A stretch of DNA of 64,000 nucleotides, from assembly GCF_000374145.1 (NCBI RefSeq), contig NZ_KB893663.1, positions 57,522 to 121,521 of the forward strand. Direction: 5' to 3'. Positions 54,222 to 63,227 of the stretch are shown one piece after another. Both the position numbers and the translations under genes were made by a program. Numbering within the stretch: the stretch's first letter is position 1; each line of letters begins with the position of its first letter. The notes below the pieces were generated by a model. It ran no database searches and was not told the origin of the DNA. It saw only the letters and a program-made list of their open reading frames with translations. This DNA is from Neomegalonema perideroedes DSM 15528 (GTDB taxonomy: Bacteria > Pseudomonadota > Alphaproteobacteria > Rhodobacterales > Rhodobacteraceae).

Positions 54222-54787
54222 GGCGCTTCGGGATCTTTCTGAGGCGGAGCCTCCTCGCCGAAGACGCCTTCGGGAGGATCCGCCACCAACCGCCCGCCCT
54301 TGAGGTCGATCTTGGGCGCGGTCTCGCGGGTGAAGGGCATGAGCGCCGGAGCCTTGCGGCCGGGGGTCACGATTTCGAGGAAATCCCCGGCGCCGTAATT
54401 CTGCACCGAGCGCACCACCCCGAGGGGCTCGCCCTTCAGATCCTCGACCTTCAGGCCGATGAGATCCGCATGATAAAATTCATCTTCCTCGGGCTCCGGC
54501 AGGGCCTCGCGGGAGACGTAGAGCCGCGTTCCCTTCAGAGCCTCTGCCTCCTCGCGGGTCTTCACCCCCGAAAGCCAGACCGCCAGACCGTCGCCGATGG
54601 GCCGCGAGATCTTCAGCGTGAAGCTGCGGGCGCCGTCTTCGGTCTCGACCGGGCCGTAAGAGGCCACGGCGCGCGGATCTTCGGTGAAGGGCTTGAGCCG
54701 CGCTTCGCCGCGCACGCCGAAGGCTCCGGCGACGGCGCCGACGCAGACGCGCTCGTCCTTTTTGTCTTTATCGGAAGCTTCGCTCAC
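54218..54787 (-). CDS. rimM: Ribosome maturation factor RimM
   Basis: Helps assemble the 30S subunit head. The N-terminal RimM domain has VCVGAVAGAFGVRGEARLKP and the PRC-barrel half has FYHADLIGLKVEDL and GAGDFLEIVTP. It has 189 residues with a charged tail. Translation likely begins at a GTG, which has GGGAGG 7 nt upstream and overlaps the preceding acetyltransferase stop (GTGA). A longer frame without similarity exists upstream. Confidence 0.96.
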   Translation of the reverse strand: MSEASDKDKKDERVCVGAVAGAFGVRGEARLKPFTEDPRAVASYGPVETEDGARSFTLKISRPIGDGLAVWLSGVKTREEAEALKGTRLYVSREALPEPEEDEFYHADLIGLKVEDLKGEPLGVVRSVQNYGAGDFLEIVTPGRKAPALMPFTRETAPKIDLKGGRLVADPPEGVFGEEAPPQKDPEAP

Positions 54788-55479
54788 GTCAGGGCCTCCC
54801 TCATTTCGGCGAGGCCCCTTTTGCGGCGCCCCTCGGCGTCGAAATTCTCCGGCGCGAGCCAGAGGTCGAAAGCGGCCTTGGCGCGGGGCCATTCGCCGTC
54901 CAGCATGGAGAACCACGCCGTATCCCGGTTGCGGCCCTTGACGATCATATGCTGGCGAAAGAGCCCCTCCTCGACGAATCCCAGCCGCAGAGCGGCCCGG
55001 CGCGAGGGGAGATTGCGCGAATCGCATTTCCATTCGAGGCGGCGGAGGCCAAGATCCTCGAAGGCGTGGCGCATCATGGCCGCGAAAGCCGCCGTGGAGA
55101 GCGTCCCGCCCGCCAGAGCCTTCGAGAGCCAGATGGAGCCGATTTCGCCCGCGCGGTTCGGAGGGTCGAAGCGCATATAGCTCATGACGCCGGAGGCGGG
55201 GCCGCCTTCTGAACGGATGGCGTAGAAGGCCGCCGCTTGAGATACGGCGCAGGCCTCAAGCCAAGCCCGGAAAGGCGCGGCCTCGGCCCAGGGCCCGACC
55301 GCCATCCAATCCCAGCGTTCCGGCGAATCCGCCAGAGCGGCGGCGGTCAGATCCGCCCCGTGCTCCGCCGGATTCAGGCGCTCCAGAACCACGCCCGCGC
55401 CGAGAATCCGCAGAGCCTCGCCCGGCGTTTGGGCGCCGGGAAAGCTCGGGACTTCGGCATGCGGCGCGGAGGCGGCCAT
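54784..55479 (-). CDS. GNAT family N-acetyltransferase (RimJ/RimL-like)
   Basis: A 231-residue acetyltransferase like RimJ/RimL and related enzymes. It has LERLNPAEHGADLTAAALAD, SYMRFDPPNRAGEIGSIWLS, and the C-terminal pattern LRRLEWKCDSRNLPSRRAALRLGFVEEGLFRQH, typical of this group. It sits inside the ribosomal operon between rpsP and rimM and overlaps rimM (GTGA), so it is co-expressed with translation genes. The substrate is unknown; a ribosomal or translation-factor N-terminus is a tempting guess. The ATG follows a weak GAGAG site. Confidence 0.88.
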   Translation of the reverse strand: MAASAPHAEVPSFPGAQTPGEALRILGAGVVLERLNPAEHGADLTAAALADSPERWDWMAVGPWAEAAPFRAWLEACAVSQAAAFYAIRSEGGPASGVMSYMRFDPPNRAGEIGSIWLSKALAGGTLSTAAFAAMMRHAFEDLGLRRLEWKCDSRNLPSRRAALRLGFVEEGLFRQHMIVKGRNRDTAWFSMLDGEWPRAKAAFDLWLAPENFDAEGRRKRGLAEMREALT

Positions 55480-55501
55480 GGAGCGCTCTCTTCGTTCAAG
55501 A

Positions 55502-55873
55502 TCAGGAAGCGGCTTCTTCCTTGGCCGCCTCAAGAGCGGCGGTCTTCTCGGCGCGGGCCTTGGCGCGCTCGACCGACTTCTTGCCCGGCTCGCCCTTCTT
55601 GGCGTTGGCGCGCGAGGTCTTGGCGATGACGCCGGCGTTCTCAAGGAAGCGGGTCACGCGGTCGGTCGGCTGGGCGCCCTTGGCGATCCACTCTTTGGCC
55701 TTCTCGACGTCTAGGCGCACGCGGTTCTCGGCGTCCTTGGCGAGCTGCGGCGTATAGGCGCCGAGGCGCGCGATGAAGCTGCCGTCGCGGGGCGAACGGG
55801 CGTCGGCCACGACGATGTGGTAATGGGGGCGCTTCTTGGCGCCCGCGCGGGCCAGACGGATCTTCAGAGCCAT
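55502..55873 (-). CDS. rpsP: Small ribosomal subunit protein bS16
   Basis: 30S subunit protein. The N-terminal 80 residues carry all family features: [40 protein letters not shown] and [20 protein letters not shown]. The 40-residue C-terminal tail is Lys/Ala/Glu-rich ([20 protein letters not shown]), as common in alphaproteobacteria, giving 123 residues. It lies 23 nt downstream of ffh in the operon. Confidence 0.98.
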   Translation of the reverse strand: MALKIRLARAGAKKRPHYHIVVADARSPRDGSFIARLGAYTPQLAKDAENRVRLDVEKAKEWIAKGAQPTDRVTRFLENAGVIAKTSRANAKKGEPGKKSVERAKARAEKTAALEAAKEEAAS

Positions 55874-55896
55874 AGTCTTCTCTTCCTCTTTCAGGA

Positions 55897-57375
55897 TCAG
55901 GGTTTGCGACGGCCGAGGCCGGTCAGGTTGGGCGGCAGCCGCAGCCCGGAGAGCGTTCCGCCCGGCAGACCCGGAGGCGGAGCGCCGAGCGCCGAAGGAT
56001 CGGCGCCCTGAGGCATCCCGGCCTTGCCGAGCAGCGAGGAGAGTCCCCCGCGCATCAGGCCGGATTTGCCCATTTTTCCCATCTTCTTCATCATGTCGGC
56101 CATCTGCCGGTGCATCTTCAGAAGCTTGTTGATCTCGGAGACTTCGACGCCCGCGCCCGCGGCCACGCGCTTCTTGCGGCTGGCCTGAAGCAGATCGGGG
56201 TTCTTGCGCTCCTTTTTGGTCATCGACTGGATCATGGCGATCTGACGGCGGATGACCTTGTCGTCCATTTTGGATTCGTCGATCTTCCCGGCCATCTTGC
56301 CCATGCCGGGGAGCATCTCCATCATGCCCTTGACGCCGCCGAGCTTGCGCATCTGCTCAAGCTGGGCGTGCAGGTCGTTGAGGTCGAAGAGGCCCTTGGC
56401 CATGCGCTTGGCCATACGCTCGGCTTCGCGCTGCTCGATGGTCTCCTGCGCCTTCTCGACGAGGGCGACGATGTCGCCCATGCCGAGGATGCGGCCCGCG
56501 ACGCGCTCGGGGTGGAACTCCTCAAGGGCGTCCATCTTCTCGCCGACGCCGATCAGCTTGATCGGCTTGCCGGTGACGGCGCGCATCGAAAGCGCCGCGC
56601 CGCCGCGTCCGTCGCCGTCCATGCGGGTGAGCACCACGCCCGAAACGCCGACTTGGCCGTCGAACTCCCGCGCGACGTTCACCGCGTCCTGACCGGTGAG
56701 GCTGTCCACCACGAGAAGCGTCTCATGGGGCTTCACGGCGGCCTTGACCGCCTGAACCTCGGTCATGAGCTCGGCGTCGATATGGAGGCGGCCCGCCGTG
56801 TCGAGCATCACCACGTCATAGCCGCCAAGATGGGCCTGAGTCATGGCGCGCTTGGCGATGGCGACGGGATCTTGTCCGGCGATGATCGGCAGCACGTCCA
56901 CGCCGACCTGTCCGCCGAGGATGGCGAGCTGCTCCATGGCCGCCGGGCGGCGCGTGTCGAGCGAGGCCATGAGGACGCGCTTGCGGCCCTTCTCGGTCAG
57001 GCGCTTGGCGATTTTGGCGGTGCTGGTGGTCTTGCCCGAGCCTTGGAGACCGACCATGAGGATCGGCGCGGGCGGCGACCCGATGTCGATTTCGCCCGCC
57101 TTATCCCCTTCGCCGCCGAGCGTCGCGACCAGCTCGTCATGGACGATCTTCACGACCTGCTGGCCGGGGGTGATGGATTTCAGAACCGTATGGCCCACCG
57201 CCTTTTCGCGGGCGCGTGCGATGAAGTCGCGGGCGACGGGCAAGGCCACGTCGGCGTCGAGCAGAGCGAGGCGCACCTCGCGCATGGCGGCGTCGACGTC
57301 GGCTTCGGTCAGCGCGCCCTGACGGGTGAGCTTGTCGAAGACGCCTGAGAGGCGTTCGGATAGATTCTCGAACAT
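55897..57375 (-). CDS. ffh: Signal recognition particle protein Ffh
   Basis: SRP GTPase that targets membrane proteins to the translocase. The N domain opens [20 protein letters not shown]. The G domain has [17 protein letters not shown], and [15 protein letters not shown]. The M domain (about 300-450) is Met-rich ([35 protein letters not shown]) and binds signal peptides and 4.5S RNA. It has 492 residues with a Gly/Pro tail. It is the first gene of the ffh-rpsP-GNAT-rimM-trmD-rplS operon. Confidence 0.98.
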   Translation of the reverse strand: MFENLSERLSGVFDKLTRQGALTEADVDAAMREVRLALLDADVALPVARDFIARAREKAVGHTVLKSITPGQQVVKIVHDELVATLGGEGDKAGEIDIGSPPAPILMVGLQGSGKTTSTAKIAKRLTEKGRKRVLMASLDTRRPAAMEQLAILGGQVGVDVLPIIAGQDPVAIAKRAMTQAHLGGYDVVMLDTAGRLHIDAELMTEVQAVKAAVKPHETLLVVDSLTGQDAVNVAREFDGQVGVSGVVLTRMDGDGRGGAALSMRAVTGKPIKLIGVGEKMDALEEFHPERVAGRILGMGDIVALVEKAQETIEQREAERMAKRMAKGLFDLNDLHAQLEQMRKLGGVKGMMEMLPGMGKMAGKIDESKMDDKVIRRQIAMIQSMTKKERKNPDLLQASRKKRVAAGAGVEVSEINKLLKMHRQMADMMKKMGKMGKSGLMRGGLSSLLGKAGMPQGADPSALGAPPPGLPGGTLSGLRLPPNLTGLGRRKP

Positions 57376-57522
57376 CGCAGGCTCCTGACCGAGTTTCGCG
57401 GCGGGATCTTCCGAAACGCCCCAAGACCGAACGCGCCCGTGAGCGCGTCGCGCCGACGGACGTCGATCCTCGGAACGCCCCGAGGACCGGGAAACGCCAT
57501 GCTTCCCGGAAACGGCGGATTT

Positions 57523-58080
57523 CTACGCGCGCGAAAGCTCATCGTCAAGCTTCTCGCGCCAGAGGACCGCCGAAACCTCGCCGTTCAGCTTCGTCGCGCC
57601 TGCGGAGCGATAGCCGATCCGCTCGGCCACCCGCAGCGAGGCGAGATTCGCCGGAGCGATGAGGCAGAAGCTCCGGCGATGCGGAGTCTCGGCGTCGAGC
57701 CAAGCCAGAGCCGCCGTCATGGCCTCGGTGGCGTAGCCGCGCCCATGGGACCAGGGCGCCAGCACCCATCCGGCTTCCGGCGCGGACTCCAAAGGCGGAT
57801 CGAGGGGCCTTTTGGCGTCCTGAAACCCAATATCGCCGACATAACGCCCGGTCGCCTTTTCCCGGAGCGCCCAGAAGCCGTAGCCCAAAACCTGCCAGAG
57901 CCCCGCATGGCGCAGAATGCGGAACCAACTCGTCTGGAGATCCGAAACCGAACCCAGCACATGGCGCATGGCTTCGGGATCGGCCCAGATGGCGGCGTGG
58001 TCGGCGAGATCCTCGGCGCGATGGGCGTCGAGGATCAGGCGCTCGGTCTCGATGCGCGGGGCGCGGGCGGGAAAGCTCAT
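57523..58080 (-). CDS. GNAT family N-acetyltransferase (RimJ/RimL-like)
   Basis: A 185-residue acetyltransferase. It begins RIETERLILDAHRAEDLADH, the usual opening of this family, and has the acetyl-CoA loop APWSHGRGYATEAMTAALAW and SLRVAERIGYRSAG near the end. The substrate is unknown. The ATG at 58080 overlaps the stop of the upstream EamA gene (ATGA), so the two are translationally coupled; an extended frame reads into that gene and is not used. Confidence 0.9.
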   Translation of the reverse strand: MSFPARAPRIETERLILDAHRAEDLADHAAIWADPEAMRHVLGSVSDLQTSWFRILRHAGLWQVLGYGFWALREKATGRYVGDIGFQDAKRPLDPPLESAPEAGWVLAPWSHGRGYATEAMTAALAWLDAETPHRRSFCLIAPANLASLRVAERIGYRSAGATKLNGEVSAVLWREKLDDELSRA

Positions 58081-58967
58081 GAGGGAAGTCCTGTGCGGGA
58101 GACGGGGCGTTTCTTGCGGGCCTCGCGCAGAGCCGTGGCCACGCTGGCGCTCACGATGAGCGTCGCGCCGAGCCAAGTCTGCGCGTCGGGCGTCTCGTGG
58201 AAGAGGAAATAGGCCCCGACCGCCACGAAGATCAGCCGCAGAAAAGAGAAAGGCGCGAGGAATCCCGCCTCCCCGAGGTCATAGGCCTTGATGTCGGCGA
58301 AGGAGCGCATGGAGCCCGCCAAAAGCGCCGCCCCCAGCACGATCCAGAGCCAGAGGCTCGCGGGCGTCCCCCAATCGTTCAGCGCCCAAGGCAGTCCCGC
58401 CAAAGCGCCGACCAGATTGGAGGAGATCATCACGCTGAGAGCCCCGTCCTCGCGGGACAAGGGCCTTCCGACCAAAAGCGCCGCCGCGAAGAGCGCCGAA
58501 CTCCCCACGGCGTAGAAGGCGCCGAGCGAAATCCCCTCTCCGCTTCCCGGACGCAGAATGATCAAAGCGCCTAAGAATCCCGCCGCCGAAGCGCCCCAGC
58601 GCCAAAGCCCCACCTTCTCCAGCCGGAGCAGCGCCGCGAAGGCGGTCACGAAGATCGGCGCGAGGAAGAACAAAGCGGTCGCGGTGGCCAGAGGCATGCG
58701 CGTCAGAGCCTCGAAGCCCCAGACCGTCGAGACTCCGACCAAAAGGCCGCGCAGGACATGCCGCCAGGGATGCGCGAAACGCAGAGGCTCCCGCCCCGGC
58801 TTCAGCAGCAGAGGCAGAAAGACCAGACTCCCGAAAGCCATGCGCAAAAAGGCGGTCGAGGCGCCCGAAAGCCCGCCGAGACTCATTTCGCGCACGGCGA
58901 AATTCATGATCGACGCGCAGAGCGCCGAAAGCGTCATCCACAGGGCCGCCTGAAGCGGGAGAGGCAT
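58077..58967 (-). CDS. EamA/DMT-family transporter
   Basis: A 296-residue, ten-helix member of the drug/metabolite transporter superfamily, distinct from the one at 21469. Repeats span about 5-140 (FAVREMSLGGLSGASTAFLR; MPLATATALFFLAPIFVTAF) and 150-285 (LAPFSFLRLIFVAVGAYFLF). Such proteins export small metabolites; the substrate is unknown. ATG at 58967 has AAGGAG 8 nt upstream, better than the ATG seven codons earlier. It is coupled to the GNAT gene that follows. Confidence 0.88.
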   Translation of the reverse strand: MPLPLQAALWMTLSALCASIMNFAVREMSLGGLSGASTAFLRMAFGSLVFLPLLLKPGREPLRFAHPWRHVLRGLLVGVSTVWGFEALTRMPLATATALFFLAPIFVTAFAALLRLEKVGLWRWGASAAGFLGALIILRPGSGEGISLGAFYAVGSSALFAAALLVGRPLSREDGALSVMISSNLVGALAGLPWALNDWGTPASLWLWIVLGAALLAGSMRSFADIKAYDLGEAGFLAPFSFLRLIFVAVGAYFLFHETPDAQTWLGATLIVSASVATALREARKKRPVSRTGLPS

Positions 58968-59157
58968 CGACCCGCTCCTTCCATCCACATCCGCGAGAAG
59001 AGATTCGCGCCTTGGGCGCGGCGCCTCGATTTCGCCTCAGGCGAATCCCAGATACAAGGGGCCTCAAGCTTTAAAGATTCGCGGCCGAATTCAGGGTCGA
59101 AGATTCAAGACCGAATATTCAGGGCCGCAGGCCGCGCCGAACTCCGGGAGTCCTTTC

Positions 59158-60012
59158 ATGCTGCATCCGACTCGCCTTCGTCCCGCCCTTCTGGCCGGAG
59201 CGCTTTTGGTCTTCTCCGCCCCGACGGCGCCCGCCTTCGCGCAGGTCGAGACCTACGCCGACGCCTGCGGCGTGGCCAAGACGCCGCTTCAGGTGATCAC
59301 GACCTGCACCTTGGCGATCAAAAGCGGGCGGCTCTCGCCGCGCGGCGAGGCTCAGGCCTACGTCAACCGCGCCTGGGCCTTCGCCGAACGCGGACAGGAT
59401 TCGCTCGCCGTCCGCGACGCCAGCTTCGCCATTCAGGCCTCGCCCGACCTCATGGAGGCTTGGCTGAATCGCGGCAACGCCCTGATCCGCATGGGCCGCT
59501 ACGGCGAAGCCGCTTCTGATCTCCAGCGCGCGGCCTCCCTCGCGCCGCAGAACGACCCCGAGCCTCTGGTCGCGCTCGGCGCGGCGCTGGTGCTGGCCGG
59601 AGACGGCGCGGGCGCGGCTCAGGCTCTGGACCGGGCGGCGGGGATCGCGCCGAATCGTCAGGATCCGCGCATCTTCTTCAACCGCGGCCGGGCCTTCGTG
59701 CTGCTGGGGCGGCCGCAGGAGGCCATCCGCGATTTCGACGCCGCTCTGGCGCTGAACGGCTCGGACGCTCAGGCTTACGCCTTCCGGGGCGACGCGCGTC
59801 TGCTGATGGGCGACCGTCAGGGCGCCTACGCCGATTACGGGCAGGCGGTTCAGGCGGATCCGGGCTACGCCGACGGATTCTTGCGGCGCGGAAAGATCGC
59901 CTGGGAGGCCGGACAGCAGGCTCAGGCGGCGCCGGATCTGCGGCGGGCCTATGAATTGGGCGCGCAAGACGCCTGGCTGGCGGAGACCGTCGTGGGGCTG
60001 GGCGGCCGCTGA
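59158..60012 (+). CDS. Exported TPR-repeat protein
   Basis: A 284-residue protein with a signal peptide (APTAPAFAQ, about residue 29) and then TPR repeats covering most of the rest. Examples are AYVNRAWAFAERGQDSLAVR, AWLNRGNALIRMGRYGEAAS, FFNRGRAFVLLGRPQEAIRD and AYAFRGDARLLMGDRQGAYA. About six units are visible. TPRs bind other proteins, so it is probably a periplasmic scaffold. GGGAG lies upstream of the ATG. No partner gene is adjacent. Confidence 0.85.
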   Translation: MLHPTRLRPALLAGALLVFSAPTAPAFAQVETYADACGVAKTPLQVITTCTLAIKSGRLSPRGEAQAYVNRAWAFAERGQDSLAVRDASFAIQASPDLMEAWLNRGNALIRMGRYGEAASDLQRAASLAPQNDPEPLVALGAALVLAGDGAGAAQALDRAAGIAPNRQDPRIFFNRGRAFVLLGRPQEAIRDFDAALALNGSDAQAYAFRGDARLLMGDRQGAYADYGQAVQADPGYADGFLRRGKIAWEAGQQAQAAPDLRRAYELGAQDAWLAETVVGLGGR

Positions 60013-60051
60013 AGCGCGCCGCCGGACGCTTTCATGGCGAAAGCGCGGCGT

Positions 60052-60136
60052 TGGTGCCCGCCGCCGGACTCGAACCGGCATGACCGAAGTCGAGGGATTT
60101 TAAGTCCCTTGCGTCTACCTATTCCGCCAGGCGGGC
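60052..60136 (-). tRNA. tRNA-Leu, anticodon UAA
   Basis: Minus-strand gene of 85 nt including an encoded CCA. The acceptor stem pairs GCCCGCC with GGCGGGC, followed by discriminator A. The D arm has GGCGGAATAGGTAGACGC. The anticodon arm is AGGGA-CTTAAAA-TCCCT (anticodon TAA). A long variable arm (class II) and the T-loop GGTTCGAGTCC follow. It reads UUA codons, rare in this GC-rich genome. It lies between the TPR gene and the CPBP gene, antisense to both. Confidence 0.97.
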
Positions 60137-60283
60137 GCCTGCGAGGATCGCGATGCGGCATCATAGGCGCCGCGCGGCGAGGCGCAAGGCCGCGCGCGCT
60201 GTGAAAGCCTGCGGATTCCGCTTCTGCGGGCTCCGTCTCTCCGACCCGACGCCCCCCGCCGACGCCCATGCAGGACGTGCTTC

Positions 60284-60961
60284 ATGACCGATCTTCTCTG
60301 GAAAGCCGACGGCGCCCCGCTTCCCGCCTCGCGCGGCAGGCTCTGGGCGGAGTTTCTGGCGCTTTACGTGGCGGCGCCTGCGGCTCTGGCGGCTTTGATC
60401 GCCCAGATTCCGCTCTTCGCCGCGATCATCGGCACTTCGCTGATCGGGCTGGCGCTTTTGGCGATCACGCCGGGCTTCCGCTGGCGCGAGCTGACCGACC
60501 TCAGCGGGTTGAAGGGACAGGGACGGCTGATTCTCGGCTTCACGCTGATCGCGGCGGCCTTTCTGTCGCTGATGGTCCTTTGGCTGGCGCCGGGGCAGTT
60601 CCTCTCCATGCCGCGCTATAATCCGCTGCTCTGGATCGCGATCCTGCTGCTTTATCCGTGGTTTTCGGTGCTGGGTCAGGAGATTCTGTATCGGACGCTG
60701 TTTTTCCGCCGCTACGGCGCCCTGCTGCCCAACGACGCCGCGCGGATCCTCATCAACGCGGCGGTCTTCGCCTTCGCCCATATCCTCTTTCAAAGCTGGG
60801 TTCCGGTGGCGATCACCTTCGCGGCGGGGCTGATCTTCGGTTGGGCCTATTTGCGGGCTTGGTCCTTTCCGCTGGTCTTCGTGCTGCATTGGATCGGGGG
60901 CGGTCTGGTCTTCACGCTGGGGCTGGGCCGGTTCTTCTATCACGGCGCGGTGGGCGGCTGA
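60284..60961 (+). CDS. CPBP family intramembrane metalloprotease
   Basis: A polytopic membrane protein of 225 residues in the CPBP (CaaX-like/Abi) family. The expected motifs are recognisable: QEILYRTLFFRRYG, in which Gln replaces the first Glu of the usual EExxxR; AVFAFAHILF with the conserved His; and VLHWIGGG near the end. The loss of the first Glu leaves activity open. Substrate and role are unknown. AGGA lies upstream of the ATG. Confidence 0.83.
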   Translation: MTDLLWKADGAPLPASRGRLWAEFLALYVAAPAALAALIAQIPLFAAIIGTSLIGLALLAITPGFRWRELTDLSGLKGQGRLILGFTLIAAAFLSLMVLWLAPGQFLSMPRYNPLLWIAILLLYPWFSVLGQEILYRTLFFRRYGALLPNDAARILINAAVFAFAHILFQSWVPVAITFAAGLIFGWAYLRAWSFPLVFVLHWIGGGLVFTLGLGRFFYHGAVGG

Positions 60962-61029
60962 GTCTTCCGCGCGCTTGACGCTCCGGGAGATTCGGAGCTT
61001 CTCAGGGCTTCAAAACGAAGGAGATCGGC

Positions 61030-61476
61030 ATGGATGCGGTTTTACGGGGCGTTCCGGCCTATGTCTGGGCGGGCTTGATCTATGTGGCGGCGCTCTTCGG
61101 CGCAGGCCATTTATTCGGCCAGCCCGCGAACCTCGGCCAGACGCTCGACCAGTTCTTTCAGACGGAGATCTTTCCGATCCCCCTGCTCAACGACGGAAGC
61201 TTCGCCTTCAGCTGGCTGACCTTCTTCGTCATCGCGGGCTTCGTCTCGGTGGGCGTGGAGACCATGCGCGCCACGCGCGGCGTCGAGGACCGGTCCGGCA
61301 ACGACTGGATGTCGCTGTTCTTCACGCTGGCGGCGACGGTGCTCTTCGCCGCCGTGCCGCAATTCCAGACCACGGCCTTTCTGACCGTGGTTCTGGCGGG
61401 CATCTGCGACATGCTCCTCGACCGCTACGTCGGCCAGAAGACCGCGCGCCGCGAAATCGGGCTCGGCGGGCGCTGA
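61030..61476 (+). CDS. Membrane protein, hypothetical
   Basis: No family recognised with certainty. The 148-residue protein has about four hydrophobic helices (AYVWAGLIYVAALFGAGHLF; FSWLTFFVIAGFVSVGVE; WMSLFFTLAATVLFAAVP; TTAFLTVVLAGICDMLLD). A short charged loop (TRGVEDRSGNDW) joins helices two and three. GAAGGAGA lies 6 nt upstream of the ATG, a good ribosome site. It follows the CPBP gene by 68 nt on the same strand and may be co-transcribed with it. Confidence 0.7.
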   Translation: MDAVLRGVPAYVWAGLIYVAALFGAGHLFGQPANLGQTLDQFFQTEIFPIPLLNDGSFAFSWLTFFVIAGFVSVGVETMRATRGVEDRSGNDWMSLFFTLAATVLFAAVPQFQTTAFLTVVLAGICDMLLDRYVGQKTARREIGLGGR

Positions 61477-61480
61477 CCTC

Positions 61481-62251
61481 TCAGAACTTATCCCGGCGGC
61501 GGCGGAGTTCGGCGAAGACCTCGACCTCCGGCGCGCCGCTGAGGCCGAGCGCCGCCGCGATCTCCGGCCGATCGGCGCGCAGGAAGGGATTCACCGCCAG
61601 CTCCCGCGCCAAGGTGCTGGGCGTCGAGCGCCCGGAGGCCTTCACCTCGGCCAGATAGGCGCGGGCGGCTTCGTTCTCCGGCTCCGCCGTGGCGGCGAAG
61701 GCGAGATTGGTCGCGGTGTATTCATGGCCGAAGCAGATCCGCGTCTCCGGCGGCAGAGCCTTCAGCCTCTGGAGCCCCGCGAAGGCCATGGCGGCGTCGC
61801 CCTCGAAGAGCCGGCCGCAGCCCGCCGAGAATAAGGCGTCTCCGGTGAAGACCGCCCCGCCCTTCGGCCAGTGATAGGCCAGATGCCCGAGCGTGTGGCC
61901 GCCCGTGGCGATGGTCCAGAGGAAACCGCCCGCGAAGGGGATCTCGGCGTCCGGCTCCAGAGCCCGGTCCAGCGGCGGCAGCTTGTCGGCCTCGGCGGCG
62001 GGGCCGAAGACCTGACAGCCGTAAGCCGCGCGCAAAGGCTCGGCGGCGGCCTGATGGTCATGATGGTGATGGGTCAGAATCAGCTTGTCGAGCCGTCCGC
62101 CGAGATCCTCGACCGCCTCGCGGATCGGCCCTTCTTCGGGCGCGTCGATCAGCAGCGTCTCTCCGGAGGCCGGATCGCGCAGCAGATAGGCGTAATTATC
62201 CTTCAGACAGGGAATGGTCCGGAGCGTCGCGGCGGAGCTTGCGAGGGCCAT
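61481..62251 (-). CDS. gloB: Hydroxyacylglutathione hydrolase (glyoxalase II)
   Basis: Second step of methylglyoxal detoxification, hydrolysing S-lactoylglutathione to lactate. The 256-residue metallo-beta-lactamase-fold enzyme has LRTIPCLKDNYAYLLRD at the start and the metal motif LTHHHHDHQAAAE. These are followed by ATGGHTLGHLAYHWP, FTGDALFSAGCGRLFEGDA, and CFGHEYTATNLAFA, and the C-terminal NPFLRAD typical of GloB. AAGGA lies 9 nt upstream of the ATG. Its stop is 4 nt from the convergent membrane-protein stop. Confidence 0.96.
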   Translation of the reverse strand: MALASSAATLRTIPCLKDNYAYLLRDPASGETLLIDAPEEGPIREAVEDLGGRLDKLILTHHHHDHQAAAEPLRAAYGCQVFGPAAEADKLPPLDRALEPDAEIPFAGGFLWTIATGGHTLGHLAYHWPKGGAVFTGDALFSAGCGRLFEGDAAMAFAGLQRLKALPPETRICFGHEYTATNLAFAATAEPENEAARAYLAEVKASGRSTPSTLARELAVNPFLRADRPEIAAALGLSGAPEVEVFAELRRRRDKF

Positions 62252-62571
62252 GGCGGGGCGTCCTTTCTTCGGAGGTTTCCCGAAATAAGGCCTCGGCGCG
62301 GAGAAGGCGAAAGATAAAAGCCCCCGCGCGCGCGCCGAAGGGCTCCGGCCTCACGCGGAGGTGAAGAATCTTGGGGATTGTCCCCTGAGGATGAACGCAG
62401 AGTCTCGCGCGGACCTCTGGTTTTCCCGCCCGCCGCAGCCTATTTCCTTTCGCGCTGCGAAAAAGCCCGCTCCCCAGAGGAGAGGCGGGGTTTCCCCCTT
62501 CGCGGCGCAGAATTCGCAGATTCCGTTTCGCACTCGCCCGTCCCGCATCCCTTAAGGAAGGACCCAGCCAT
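62252..62571. promoter_or_regulatory. Divergent gloB-yceI intergenic region
   Basis: 320 bp with no convincing gene; it should contain the promoters of gloB and yceI. Short inverted pieces (GGGGATTGTCCCC near 62372; CCCGC...GCGGG near 62467-62490) are present but none forms a recognised RNA or operator. Confidence 0.35.
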
Positions 62572-63153
62572 ATGCGTCGTCTTCTGAACGCTCTCCCGGC
62601 CGCCGCGCTTTTCGCCGCGCTCTCCGTCTCCGGCGCCTCCGCGGCCCCCTGGACGCTCGACAAGAGCCATAGCCTCGTGAGCTTCACGGTGAATCATTTC
62701 GGCTTCTCCGACACGCTGGGCGTCTTCCGCACGCTGGACGCGCAGGTCGAGTATGATCCCGAGGCCCCGACCGAAGCCAAAGTCAGCTTCGAGATCGACG
62801 CCGCCTCGGTGGAGACCTTCTTCGCGGCCCGCGACGAGCATCTGCGCACCGCCGACTTCTTCAACGTCGAGAAATTCCCGAAGATCTCGTTCGTCTCGAA
62901 GTCCATCGAGATGACCGGCGACGAGACCGCGAAGATCACCGGCGACGTCACCCTGCTGGGCCAGACCCATGAGGAGGTCTTCGAGGCCCGCATCCTTCAG
63001 CTCGGCCCGAATCCGGCCTCCCAGACCGAGACCCTCGGCGTCGAGGCCACCGGCGTGATCGACCGCACGAAATACGGCATGAGCACCTACGCCCCGGCCA
63101 TCGGCGCCGAGATCCCCGTCCGCGTCAGCCTTGAGCTGACCCCCGGTTCGTAA
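62572..63153 (+). CDS. YceI family periplasmic protein
   Basis: A 193-residue exported lipocalin-like protein that binds long-chain isoprenoid or similar lipids in the known family. A signal peptide ends at VSGASAAP (about residue 24). The mature domain opens WTLDKSHSLVSFTVNHFGFS and includes EARDEHLRTADFF-like sequence (AARDEHLRTADFFNVEKFP), TGDVTLLGQTHEEVF and IDRTKYGMSTYAPAIG. AAGGAAGGA lies upstream. It is followed by a terminator and then a cytochrome b561 gene, a common pairing. Confidence 0.93.
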   Translation: MRRLLNALPAAALFAALSVSGASAAPWTLDKSHSLVSFTVNHFGFSDTLGVFRTLDAQVEYDPEAPTEAKVSFEIDAASVETFFAARDEHLRTADFFNVEKFPKISFVSKSIEMTGDETAKITGDVTLLGQTHEEVFEARILQLGPNPASQTETLGVEATGVIDRTKYGMSTYAPAIGAEIPVRVSLELTPGS

Positions 63154-63161
63154 GAAATTCG

Positions 63162-63193
63162 GGCGCGGAGGGCTTTTCCCTTCGCGCCTTTTT
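63162..63193 (+). terminator. Terminator of yceI
   Basis: An 11-bp stem (GGCGCGGAGGG with CCCTTCGCGCC, one G-T pair), a CTTTT loop and five Ts, 9 nt after the yceI stop. It implies that the cytochrome b561 gene has its own promoter or relies on read-through. Confidence 0.85.
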
Positions 63194-63227
63194 CGCGCCC
63201 CCCTCAGCCATCGCCGGAGCGAGAGCC

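Noticed and set aside
60052..60136. tRNA-Leu as an integration site for a genomic island
   Set aside because: No integrase, no repeated tRNA 3' end and normal chromosomal genes on both sides.
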